Shown in pieces: positions 48,765 through 60,000 of a stretch of 60,510 nucleotides of DNA. The notes below the pieces were generated by a model. It saw only the letters and a list, made by a program, of their open reading frames with translations. It was not told where the DNA came from and made no database searches. Numbering within the stretch: position 1 is the stretch's first letter; each line of letters begins with the position of its first letter. The translations under genes were made by a program, and so were the position numbers. Source of the stretch: Micractinium sp. NFX-FRZ (Eukaryota > Chlorophyta > Trebouxiophyceae > Chlorellales > Chlorellaceae); contig JAPTJF010000394.1 in NCBI GenBank assembly GCA_029339195.1, positions 1 to 60,510 on the forward strand. Direction: 5' to 3'.

Positions 48765-50418
48765 TCAGCTCATGCACTGACGCTCGTAGCCGCGAGTAGC
48801 ACAGAGCCACAGATCTGGCCGCGCAGCAACGCCTGGGCCTGAGCCGCCGGTGGAGCTGCTGGCGACAAAGGGATAGTACAGCGCAGCCGTGGTGTGCCTG
48901 GAGCGCCGCTTTAGCAGCAACAGCCGCCCCTGACGGTGGCTGCTTCGACAGCACCCTCGGTGAGGCGCGCAGGTGGAGGGCTTGGCGGTGCAAGCCCAGG
49001 GGTGCGGGGTAGTCAGGCGGCATGCTCAGCCAGGTGGCGAGGCCTGCAGCGCTCACAAGGCTTCACTTCAACGCAGCACCGCCAGTTCGATCCAGCTCTT
49101 GCACCGCGACGCACGCGGCCCCGCGCCCCCGCCTCTGCGCCCGCAGCGGCGCGCTTCAGCCCCGCTGCTGCTGCAGCTCAGCCAGGAGGTGCTGCTAGTC
49201 ATCGGAAGGACCCTGCAAAGTTAATGGACGGTAAAGCAACTTTTAAAGAAACAATGGTGAGCTGGTTTGCACGAGGATGCGCAAATGAACATCTGCAACG
49301 TCCTGCAAAAGGAGGTGATGCGGGTGGTGCGGTTGGTCATGTACAGGAGGGCAAAGGACGCACGGACCAGTGCCTGACCGCCGCATGAAGCGGTGCAAAG
49401 AGCAGGCCCTGGTGTTGGAAGGTGGAGGGTGCTGGGAAGTTCTGTGTGGGCGTGTGGGGGTGTGCGGCAGGCAGGCATGTGGCCGCCGAGGTGTGCCTGG
49501 TGTGTGGGCCGCAAGCGGAGGCAGACGGCGTGGGTAAGAGTAGCACCCGTCCACCATGCGCCTCTGCTCTCACCCGCAGCCCCTCTGCTGGCACCACAAG
49601 CTACTACCGGCAGCCCTGCCCACTGCTCAACGATGCCCTAAGCCGGCCATCAGCCCCATGAGAAGCTTTGACTCAACCCTGCCTCAAACAACATAACAAA
49701 GATGCCCACCTGCAGCTCCTCCTGCTCTTCATCCATGCCCCCAGGTGCCGGGCTCTGGGAGTCCTCAGATCTTCTGGGGGCGGGCGCCGGGCTTTCGGGG
49801 TCCTCAGCGGCACCGGTGGCGGACGCTTGGCTTCCAGTGACGTCAGCAGGGCTGGGGGCGGGTGCTGGGACGTCGACATCCTCAGCAGTGCTGGGGCCGC
49901 TCGCCGGGCTGCCGGTGTCCTGAGCATGGTTGGCGGCGAGCGCCGGGCTGTCAGTTTCCTCAGCACTGCCAGGGGCGGGTGCCGGGCTGTTAGTGACTTC
50001 AGCAGGGCTGGGGGCTGGTAGTTGACTGTCAGTGTCCTCGGCAGGGCTAGGCTTGGGGTTATCACTGGATTCATCGATTGGGCTGGAAGCTGGCTCAGGC
50101 AGGACGGCATCGCCGCCGGCCGGGCTGGGAGTGGGTGCAGGGGCTGGCGAGGGGAACAGCGGGGCGGGGGCGGGGGCGGGAGAGGGCGCCGGGGCGTCGC
50201 AGCCAGGCGCCACCAAGCTGCGGCGCGGTGTGGGGTGCGGGGGTGGCAAGGAAAGCATCGTTGGGGGGTACGGGGGGGCAGCTCAGTTGGACAGTCGCAC
50301 CTAGCAATCTATTGCCATTCACCTCCCGCCACAGGGGTGCAGAATGTAGGGCTGCCAAGCCATGCACACAAGGCAGCACAGCAGCACCACCCCGGCGCAT
50401 GCTCTTTGTCATGGCAGG
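48765..50418 (-). pseudogene. 5'-truncated, decayed third copy of the surface-glycoprotein gene
   Basis: In minus-strand order it starts right after the stop codon of paralog B, with sequence matching that gene's intron 4 (shared CAGCCCTACAT and CTGAGCTGC blocks). It then has a full copy of the acidic Pro-Ala exon (50214 down to about 49711; GCDAPAPSPAPAP, SPAEDTDSQLPAPSP) with a GTGGGC donor. The middle exons are not recognisable. The end (about 48925-48780) matches the last exon of paralog B: LKRRSRHTTAALYYPF against LKRRRGYASAALHHPF, then ASSSTGGSG. Just before this, one base is missing relative to paralog B in the membrane-helix codons, giving a frameshift. There is no signal-peptide exon. 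I conclude a tandem duplication that has decayed. Confidence 0.7.
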
Positions 50419-50419
50419 C

Positions 50420-53400
50420 TCACATGGCCGAGAGTGCCGCGGAGCCAGAGACCTGGCCGCGCAGCGCCACCTGGGAGCCCGAGCCAACGGTGGAGCTGCT
50501 TCCGATGAAGGGGTGGTGCAGTGCAGCCGAGGCATAGCCCCTGCGCCGCTTCAGCACTGTCAGAGCGCCCCAGACGGCGGCGGCCAGGGCGGGCAGGCCC
50601 AGTCCCAGGCCCACGCCCAAACCAATGGCCGTCGACTTGCCGCTGCTGCTCTTGGCCCTGACGTTGTTGGGCGGTTCGTCGGGCTGCGGCGGCAGGAGCA
50701 CACCCTTCAGCACAGTCTCCTCAATCTGCTGCTTGATGACGGCAGGGGACGTGGCGGCCGCAAACTCCTCTGCAGAGATGCTGCCGTTCACCAGGCCCTG
50801 CACCTGATCAGCCATGACAGTCTGGGCGACCTGCGGGGGGCACGACGGGGCGGAGGCGGGGCAGGGCGGGGCGGAGCGGGGCTGGGTGGGTGCCAAGAAG
50901 AGGGGCAGGCAGGCAGGCAGGCAGGCAGCACAGCAGTGAGAAGCCAGCTCGTCTTGCAGCTCATCATGCCAGCTCAGTTGCCAGCTAAGCTGCCAAGTTT
51001 GATTGCCAGCTCAGCCTGCCAGCTCAGCCTGCCAGCTCAGCTCACCGCCATGGCCTTTTGCAGGAACTCCACGTCGGGTGCCTGCGCCACCACCTCGTTC
51101 CACACGGAAATCGCGTCGGCGGTGGCCTGCCGGGGCGCAGGGCAGGGGAGGGCAGAGGGGAGGGCTGACCAACGAGTGGACACTCACACACGCGGGCGTG
51201 TCTGCGCAGGCGTGCCCACTGGTTGGCGCGTAAGCAGCCGGGCGACCCAGGGGGCGCTTGTGAGCTCTGGGCCCACCCTGCTCTACCCAACGCAAGCCAC
51301 CTACTCACGCTGCCCAGCACCCACCTTCAGTACCGCTTCGGTTACAACAGCCACCTCATTGGCAGGCACATTGGGGTCGGTGGCCACCGCCTCTTGCACA
51401 GCCGCCAGCAGCTGCGTCAGCGTGGCCACGTTGCCGAAGCTGAAGCCTGCGGCCCCCAGCTGGGCCAGGCGGCGGGAGGGCGCTGAGCTGGCGGCGCCCC
51501 GCTTGTGTGCCTTTCCAACTTCCGAGGCAAACTCTCGGAAGATGCGGCGGGAGATGATGCGGTACGTGTTGGTATTGCCTCCCCTGGCCGCCAGCAGGCC
51601 CGCACCGGACGCCACTGCCTGCTTGAGCTGCAACTCGGCCCTCAACACTGCCTTTGCCTCTTCCTCCCCCATGACGGCGCCCTGCAAGGCAGGAGCAGTG
51701 GTGCAAGTGAGGAGGATGGGGGCGGGGGGAGGCAGGCGGATGCGTGGGTGCAAGGGGCAGGTGGGGGCACTGCCTGGCGCTGCTGCAGTGGCAGAGACCC
51801 GAGGGAGCGGTGCTTTGAGGCGGCCGGACGTTGTGGTGAAGGCTGACAATGCCCTGCCGGGGTTAATGATGCTGCAAGCTGTGCTGAAGGCTGACGCCCC
51901 GTGCTGCACCATAGTGCTGTCCGTGCTGTCCGTGCTGTCCGTGCTGCACCATAGTCTGCCCCGAGCAGCAGGCCAAGCGTGCCTCACCCGCAGGGCGTCG
52001 GTGGTGAGGAGGGACCAGCTGGCAGGCAGGCCCAGCATGGACTTCAGGACTCCCTCAGTCAGCTCCTCTTCCTGCGCACAGCACAGCACAGCACAGCACA
52101 CTTGTTTGTTTCTCAACATGTGGCAGCAATGTATGCATGTGTAACCTTGCAGCACACACACGCAGGCAGCCTGGCCTTCAGATGCCCCCCGCTGAGCCCC
52201 TGTCCTGCGTGCATGTCTGTGTGCAGTGCTTGCGAGGAAAGCTGGGGGACCAAAAGAGGCAGGACGATACGCTGGCAGCCAAATGGCGGCGAGCAGGCAT
52301 GCGGGTGCTGCGTGGTTCATTGCAAGCGGGCCCAGTTGTTTGCCATGTGAAAAGCGCCACGCCCAGAAGCCCTCACCTTGCCATACGCCAGCAGGGTGGT
52401 CAGGGGAGAGATGACGATGTTAGCGTCACAGCTGGCGGGCTTGGGTGCGCCCATGGGCAGCTCCTGAGGCAGCAGGGTGGCGATGTCGTGGCAGACGGCA
52501 GTGGAGGAGGCAGACACCTGCAGGCGTGGCACGTGCCATGAGGCGGCGGGGCTCCAGGGGAGGCGGGGTGAGTCGGCGGGAGGTTGCCGGGATGCAGGCG
52601 GTGGAGGGTGGGGCAGGAGGTGCAGAAGGGCGTGCCGTGAAGCTCGATGCACCCTCGAGACAATTCCTGAGCTGCCTCTCCTCCCCAGCACACCGCCCCT
52701 CTCTTAACAGCGCACCGTGACGCTGCTGCTGCGCGGGGCAGGCACAATGTACACCGCTCCCAGGGCCTGGCCAAGCGGGAGGCCATCGAAAGCGAAGCTT
52801 CCGTTGGTGACTGTCGCAGACAGGTCGGCGCCAGGCTGTCATGGCGGGGGGGCAGCGAACCAGGGCAGTGCAAGGAGGCGGCAGGTCAGTACCAGCAGGG
52901 TGCAGCTACATGGGGTGAATGCATGTGGTGGGCCTACCGGCCTCCCAAGCTTGAAGCCGCAGCCGAGTTTGCGCAGCCTACAGATGTGGCGCCGCCCAGC
53001 TGGCGCTGTGCTGGCATGCCTTGGAAGTTCCACCCCCGGGGGCTGCTCAGCCTCCGCTTCCCTCAATCAAAGCCTCTCTTGAATACATCCACAACCACAT
53101 GTGGTCACCGTCTCTGAGGCACCACCTCCTGCTGGCACAGGCCTCACCTGAAAGCCAGTGTTGCCAGACAAGTCCATGTAGACCGTGCAGCCAGACAAGT
53201 AGCCATCATATGCCACGCCTGCACCAACAACAGCAGCGGCGGCGGCGGGGGTGGCGACGTCACTGCAAGGCGATAAGTCACCAAATGCACCAGTGCGCGG
53301 CAGTCTACACCTTCAAGCAGGCGCCATGCAGTGCTGGTCACAGCCAGAGCAGCAGGTGCAGGGTATGCACATGTGCAGCTCCCGGCAGCGAGAGGCTGCA

Positions 53401-55992
53401 AGAGCCCCAAACTTGCCCCTGTCCCCAACCCTAGAAGGCCTCACCGCGGCAGGTCATGGTGGGACTGGCTCCACCATCAGGGGACGAAGGCGGCTGCACA
53501 ACCGGGGGGCTGGGCGGAGGCACAGCAGGGGCGGGGCTGGGGCTAGGTGGAGGTGGAGGGGAAGAGCTCGGGGTGGGGCTGGGGGATGGGATCTCCGGGC
53601 TGAGGCTGGGGCCGGCTGCCGGGCTGTCAGCGTCCTCAGCAGGGCCGGGGCCGGGTGCCGGGCTGTCAGCGTCCTCAGCAGGGCCGGGGGCAGGCGCCGG
53701 CACTGGCGAGGAAAACAGCGGGGCGGGGGCGGGGGCAGGTGCCAGGGTTTCCTCGTCCTCGGCAGGGCCGGGGCCGGGTGCCGGGCTTGCGTTGTCCCCA
53801 GCAGGGCCGAGGGCGGGCACAGGCGCCAGGGTTCCAACGTCCGCAGCAGGGCCGGGGGCAGGTGCCGGAGTTTCGAAGTCCTCAGCCGGGCCGGGGGCAG
53901 GTGCCAGGGTTTCGAAGTCCTCAGCAGGGCCAGGGGTGGGTGCTGTGCTGTCTGCATCCTCAGTAGGGCCGGGGACTGGCGCCAGGTTTTCAGCGTCCTC
54001 AGCAGGGCCGGGGCCGGGTGCTGTGCTTTCTGCGTCCTCAGCAGGGCCGGGGGCAGGCGCCGGCACTGGCGAGGGGAACAGCGGGGCGGGGGCGGGGGCG
54101 GGAGCCAGGGTTTCCTCGTCCTCAGCAGGGCCGGGGGCGGGCGCCAGAGTTTCAAAGTCCTCAGCAGGGCCGGGGGCGGGTACCGGCAATGCCGAGGGGA
54201 ACAGCGGGGCGAGGGCGGGGGCGGGGGAGGGCGCTGGGGTGTCGCAGCCATAGTAGCTGCAGCGGGATGGGGTGTGAGGGGGTGGCAAGGAGGGCATCAT
54301 TTAGGGGCGCAGCTCAGACGGTCACTCAAATTTGGTAGTTGTTTGCCACCTATCAACACAGGCTAACGGGATGCAAGATGTAGGGCTGTCCCCCCGTGCA
54401 GAGGAGCATGCCTGGCACAGGCGGCCCTATGCGCACGGCTTGGCTGCCTGCGCTTGCAGCCATCCTCCTCCCTGCCGCCCCCGCTTGCTCTGCCCCGTCC
54501 CACACATCCCCCATCACCCCCTCCCAGCAACTGAAACCATGAACCCATTACCAAGCCACCGCCCTCTCAATCTGCACCCCGCCTCACCCATAGCCATAGC
54601 CACTTCCGTAGCTGAAGCTCCCAGGGCTGTAGTGGCCGTGGTTCAATCCATTGGCATCACCATGGCAGTTGACAGTGGGCGCGTCTGGGCTGGGGTGTGT
54701 GCCGCCATCGGGTGAGGGGGGGGGAGGGGACGAGGGAGAGGGTACAGGCGTGGGGAAGAGCGGGGGCGACGACGGCAAGGCCGGGGCAGGGGAGGGAGCC
54801 GGACTGTCAGCATCCTCAGCAGGGACAGGGGTGGGAGCAAGGCTGTTGGCGTCCTCAGCAGGGCCAGGGGCGGGCGCCGGGCTGTCAGCGTCCTCAGCAG
54901 GGGCGCGTGCGGGCGCAGGCGTTGGCGAGGGGAACAGCGGGCTGGGTGCGGGTGCGGGGGAGGGCGCCGGGGTATCGCAGCCATGCGTCATGTAGCTGCA
55001 GCAGGTTGGGGGGTGCGGGCATGCGTGAATGCCATTGGTCAGGAGCCGTGCCCAGCTGGCCATGACCAGTCATGGCAGGCTGCAACATGTGAGCACCAGC
55101 TGCGGCCTCACCCCCACTCCAACCAACCACACACTGTGCTGCCTGCCACACTGCCTGGCAGGCCGCGCGCCCCGCGCCCGCCCTGCCCCCACCTTCAAAT
55201 CCCCTACACTGCTGTTGCCCAAACCCCACCCCCTTGTCGAACAATTTGAAAAGTAAACCAGTCCTCGCCCCCCTCTGGACACCGCACTCCCAGGCCCCCA
55301 CCTGCCTTCCGCACCCCGCCTCACCCGTAGCCATAGCCGTTTCCATAGCTGAACACCCAAGCGTTGGAGGAGGCGTAGCTCAGCCCAGCAGGGAAGCCGG
55401 AGCCGATGCCTCCGTAGAATCCACGCAGCTGGCTGCCTCCCTGGCAGGCGGTGGGCATGCCTGTCCCGTGAAGAACAGCCTGCACCAGGGGCGGCCAGGA
55501 GGGTGATGCTGCATGGGAAGGGGAGGCTGCATCCACAACCAAAGGGGAGGCTGCATCCAAAACCATTTTAAGGTTTGGAATCGTTGTGATCGAGCGGGAA
55601 AGGAATGAATGGTGGGGCTGGCCAGGCAGCGGCGGCGGGCGGCGGCGGGCGGCGGCGCCAGCATCAGCGGCAGGCCCTGCTGGCCGGCGATCCGGCCTGC
55701 GGGGGCTCACGTCCGACACGCTGTCGCTGTCAAAATCTTCGACATCTACATCCAGGAAAGAGGATCTCAGAACAGTGGCTTGTCAGGAGGGCGGAGGACG
55801 AGAGTCGGGCCCGCCCGCCCAAGGCGGGCGGTGGCCTGCAGCGGCGCCGTCAGTCAGCCCAGCAGGCTTGTCCATATGCTGGATGCGGCTGGCGCACGCG
55901 CCCCCCCCGATTGCCAATAAGAATCTGTTCTCACCTCCCGAGGCGAACGCAAGCCAGCACACGGCCACCGCGACAAGCGTGGCCCAGCGCAT
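50420..55992 (-). CDS. Large type I membrane surface glycoprotein with acidic Pro-Ala repeats, paralog B
   Basis: Exons in transcript order 55992-55935, 55745-55711, 55479-55325, 54995-54588, 54256-53445, 53218-53148, 52835-52716, 52517-52377, 52071-51988, 51681-51325, 51126-51046 and 50830-50420 join in phase to 910 residues. Signal peptide MRWATLVAVAVCWLAFASG, an acidic stub (DVEDFDSDSVSD), then an exon ending SYGNGYGYG. The next exon has an acidic Pro-Ala region and ends SYGSGYGYG, and exon 5 holds over ten repeats of the type PAPGPAEDxET. The C-terminal half follows paralog A: GVAYDGYLSGCTVYMD, ALGAVYIVPA, AVCHDIATLL, ANIVISPLTTLLAYGK, PASWSLLTTDALR, a long Ala-rich helical exon, QGLVNGSISAEEFAAATSP, one membrane helix (AIGLGVGLGLGLPALAAAVW) and a basic tail. 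Expected at the cell surface or in the wall matrix, with Pro-rich stretches as glycosylated stalks. Confidence 0.85.
53600..54235 (-). repeat. Coding minisatellite of acidic Pro-Ala repeats
   Basis: A GC-rich unit encoding PAPGPAED plus 3-5 variable residues (FETLA, EETLA, ADSPA, AESTA) recurs more than ten times in exon 5 of paralog B. A longer subunit containing APLFPSPVPAPAPG also recurs. The shorter exon 4 and the pseudogene carry degenerate versions. Confidence 0.75.
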
Positions 55993-57036
55993 GTTAGTTG
56001 CGGGCGGAGACCTAGGTCATATGGCTGACGCCCGGCTGCTCTAGCGATGTTAACGAACCCAACAAGGCGGTAACCCAGCCCAAATCGCCGATAGCCTGAG
56101 GTTGACGCCACCGCCCGCCACGTCAGCGCCAAGTTGAGTGGCAACTTAAGGTGTGCAATGGCGGCAGGACAGCAAAGCATGTTTTGCCCTTCACCCTTGC
56201 CGCCGCCCTTCATATCGCCGGTTTGGCTTCACGCAAACGGTTCAGCATTGGGCATGTAGCCGTTGCCGGTCAACTGCCGGTCAATTGTTGCTGGCGCCCC
56301 CCACTGGCCCAGGTGGACGCTGCTAGCCTGCAGACTGGTCGAGCTGGTGCGTGTCGCTACATAACAACAGGTTTGTGCTCGAGGGCTCGGGCCCAGTAGG
56401 CATGGGAAAACATGGGCACAGTGGAGCCACAGCTGGCTGCGGTGCAGCGGGCGGGGCCACGGCAGCAGAAGCAGTGTGCTACAGGGCACTGCTTGCTGCT
56501 TCCGGTGCGCCGTCTCTGCGGGGCGGTGGCGCCGTGGTAGCAGCGGATATAAGGCAATGCGGGATGCCTGTGAAGCAGGCAGGCAGTGAGGGCAGCGTGC
56601 CTTATGCACGTGCGTAGTGCTGGAACAAACCGACTAAACGACGGACAGCGAGAGGCTGCATTATTTGAGGGAGATGAATGGGCACACACAGATGTTGATG
56701 AGTGAACAGCAAGGTGTGGACGGAGCCCAGGGGGAATGCGTGTTTGGCAGGTAGTAGGCATGGTCAGGGATAGTGCAAAAGTGGGAGGGTCCCTGCGCAC
56801 CCCACCGCCCTGTTGCATACATAGCTGCGCGTGGCAGGCGACTGCGAACGAAGCCCTGGCGGCTGCATACAAGCTTATATTGCGCTCAATTCATGTTGAT
56901 TTGGTCATTATTTGCGGTGCGGCTGCCATCAGTTTATTGCAGTCAATAGTGGAAGTTACCACTTTAATTTGTTCTTCAGGGGCTACAGTGGTTTGAACCT
57001 GAAGGCTGCTGCCTCCTCCAGGATCGCGTGGGCGCC
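55993..57036 (-). other. Intergenic region between paralog B and the extensin-like gene
   Basis: About 1.04 kb holding the 3' UTR of the upstream minus-strand gene and the promoter of paralog B. No gene recognised and no TGTAA seen on the minus strand. Confidence 0.4.
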
Positions 57037-60000
57037 TCAGCAGTTGGGAGTGACGTAGCTGTTCTGGCCCTGCACAGCCAACAGGGGGCGTGGGGCAGGG
57101 CGGGGCGGGTTGGAGCAGGAATGCAGGCTCCTGGGAGCGTGGCCTGGCGCATGAGACGGCAGCCAGGGGTGGCAGGCACACCACAGCCACATCAGTATCA
57201 TTCACTCGGGAGGATGACAAATCCATGGCAGGCAGGCAGGCAGGCAGGCAGCGAAGTGTTGCGTCAGCATGCCAACAACTCGGCACACAAGCAGGGCGTG
57301 CCACAGCAGAGCACGCAGCAGCACAGAGCCTGACTGCGGCCTGGCCACACAGCGGCACACCGCCCGGCAGCGCCCCGCCCGCTGGCAGCACAGGCAGCAC
57401 AGCACGGTTCAGCAGTGCAAGCTGCAGGCCACGCGCGCACAGGCAGTGCGTGCAACAGGCGCAAGCAGTGCCAGCAGTGTCGCACTTTGTTGCGGAAAGC
57501 AAACTCTAAACCCCCAAAAGCAAAGCAAGCAGTGCAAGCAGGCGCGTGCAGGCAGCGCATGCCCTCACCGCTGAGTTGCCAAACTCTGCGGGCTGGCCGC
57601 TGCGGCCGAAAAAGTTGGAGGCCCAGGCGTAGACAGCGTAATCCTTGCCGCACGAGTACTCCTCCTTGGTCACCTCAAACAGGCGCTGCAGGGGTGCAAG
57701 GTACGTTTATTGCTTATTTAGATAGTACATTTCTTCTCATGGCTTGCTGCCGGGATCCTGCTCGGTGACCTCAGAAAAGGTTCGGGGGTGGGAGGGTTTG
57801 GCGGGATGGGGGAGCGCAGTGTGGGGGTGTGTGGGAGGTGTGAGGCCGCGCCATGTGAGAGGAGGGTGGCATCCGATGGTGCGGGACGCCCCTCCGTGCC
57901 CCGCTGCATCAACGCCCCGCTGTGCTGCTGCTGATGCTGCTGCTGCAGTCAAGCCCGCAGGCTGCCGCGTGCGCCAGGCAAGCAGCAGGTGGGCCCTGGC
58001 CGGTGGGAGCACTCACCGCTGCGGGTATCACGGCGCTGGTCGCCCCCATCCCGGTGCGCCGGACTGCCTTGTTTGTGGCCACGTAGGGGGTGCCCCACAT
58101 GCGGTACCCAATGATGTCTGCAGCGACACACAGCGGGGAGGAGGGTGCGTGAGGAGACCAGGCGGCAATGGCAGAGCGCGGGAGTGAGGATGCGTCAGGG
58201 AACGCGGCAGTAGCGGCAGAGGGCGGGGGAGAGGATGTGTTGGGCGACCAGGTGCAGTGGACAATGCGAATGCGGGGTAACAAGATGAGTGCAAAACGTA
58301 GGGTCAAGGGTGGGCGCCCAGGCCAAGCAGGCCGACCGGCGGCTGTTGCCTGCCTGGCGGGCTGGCTGAACGGAGGATGATGTGTGAACACACTAGCAAA
58401 CGGCACGCCTCTGTTGACCCCCAGCCGCCAGAGCAAGTTGGGACCGGGGTGAGGAAGCGAGGCACGCGCTGCAGCCCTGCCAGCTGGGCACTGCTGCCAG
58501 CTGGGATTCGCTGCCAGTGGGGCACTGCTGCCAGCGGGGCGGAGCACAGCACGTGCTTTGGGCAACAGGCAAGGCAGGGGAACCCCTTCCGGGTGCTTAC
58601 CGATGTCCGCTCCCCCTGTGCTGGTGGGGGGGAACACATAGATGTCCACATCGGTTCGGCCATCTGTGCCAATATAGATGTCAGCCGGTGGGCTGGGCAG
58701 CGTGCCTGTCTTGCGCGTACTGTCATCTGGGTCTATGCCAGACATTGTCAGCCCAGCAATGGAGATCTGCACGAACAAGCACGGGCAGTCGAAACCATTG
58801 CTTGGCATTGGAGGTATTCAGCCACTTGCGAACAACAGGACGCTCGCATGCCGGCATGGCTCGAAACAGGCAGCCAGGCTGCCAGTCACTCAACCGGGGA
58901 ATGGGGCGCGGAACACTGGCTGCAGCGCGGCACCGGTGGGCAGGCATGCATGCGGTTGGCGAGGGGCTGCGCACCACCGGGCTTGGCCTGGCATCTGATC
59001 CGCCAGCCAATGCACCAAGCCTGCGCAGCTGCTTCATGAGCCCAGGCAGTGCAGCTGCTGGCGGGACACAACCACCACCGCTGCCAGCTTAGCACCCCAA
59101 CCACAGCCCCTGAACCCTGCGCCCACCTCGCCGCCGCCGCAGGTGTCGCAATCATACACCCAGGCGCCGGTGTCCTCGTTGCGTGGGCTGCCCTGGCTGA
59201 GCGTCCACCACCACAGGCCCCAGGGCGTGCCGCCGCTGCAGGTCTCGGGGGCAGTGCACACGGCGCGGGAGGGGAAGGAGGTGGAGACAGAGGCCGTCCA
59301 ACCGGTGGCCTCATCCAAAACGAGTCCAGTGATGGAAAAGACGGGGCCGGGGGACACCGCGCCCCACTCTGCCTGGGATTGCAGCCAGGCCACAAACCAG
59401 GCGGGGTCGAAGGCCGCATACGGGTCCTGCAGGGCAGAAGTGGGTGAGTGCAGGGATGGGTGGGCAGGCAGGCAGGCAGGCAGGCGGGGAGGTGTGCAGA
59501 CAGAGCAGCGCCCCGGCAGCTTGCCTGCAGGAGGGAGGGGAACAGTGGGCGGGCAGGGAAAGGCCCAGGGGAGGGTCCCCTCCTCCTGCCCCAGCCCTTT
59601 GCGTAGTTGTCACAAATCTCACACCCCGCCTGAAAGGACGATGTCACCCCCTTGGGGAACCAGATCCGCAGCGGTTGACGAGGCAGGCACCGGGAGGCCC
59701 GACAGCTCACCTGCGGCACGGTGATGTCAACGGTGACGTCAAAGTCGGCGAGCCATCCGACATCTGGGTCGGTGAACGTGATGCTGCCTGGCCAGCTTGC
59801 GTGGGGCCACCAGTCGGGGGGCGAGGCTGGCCAGGGCCAAGGGGAGGGCCCTGGGCCGGCGTCCACCGAGTTGCAGCAGGAGGAGAAGATGGAGGTGAAG
59901 ACATCCTGGGCCAGGGCGCTGGTGCCGGTGGGGTATGCCAGTGTGGCAAGCACGTCCACACCGCCGCCGGGGGCGGGCGCGGCCGACAGTGTGAGCATGG

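Noticed and set aside
53456..54253. Plus-strand Gly/Ala-rich frame of 265 codons opposite the Pro-Ala exon
   Set aside because: It is an exact mirror of the acidic Pro-Ala repeat on the minus strand. The minus frame has splice sites, phase and homology to two other copies; the plus frame has none.
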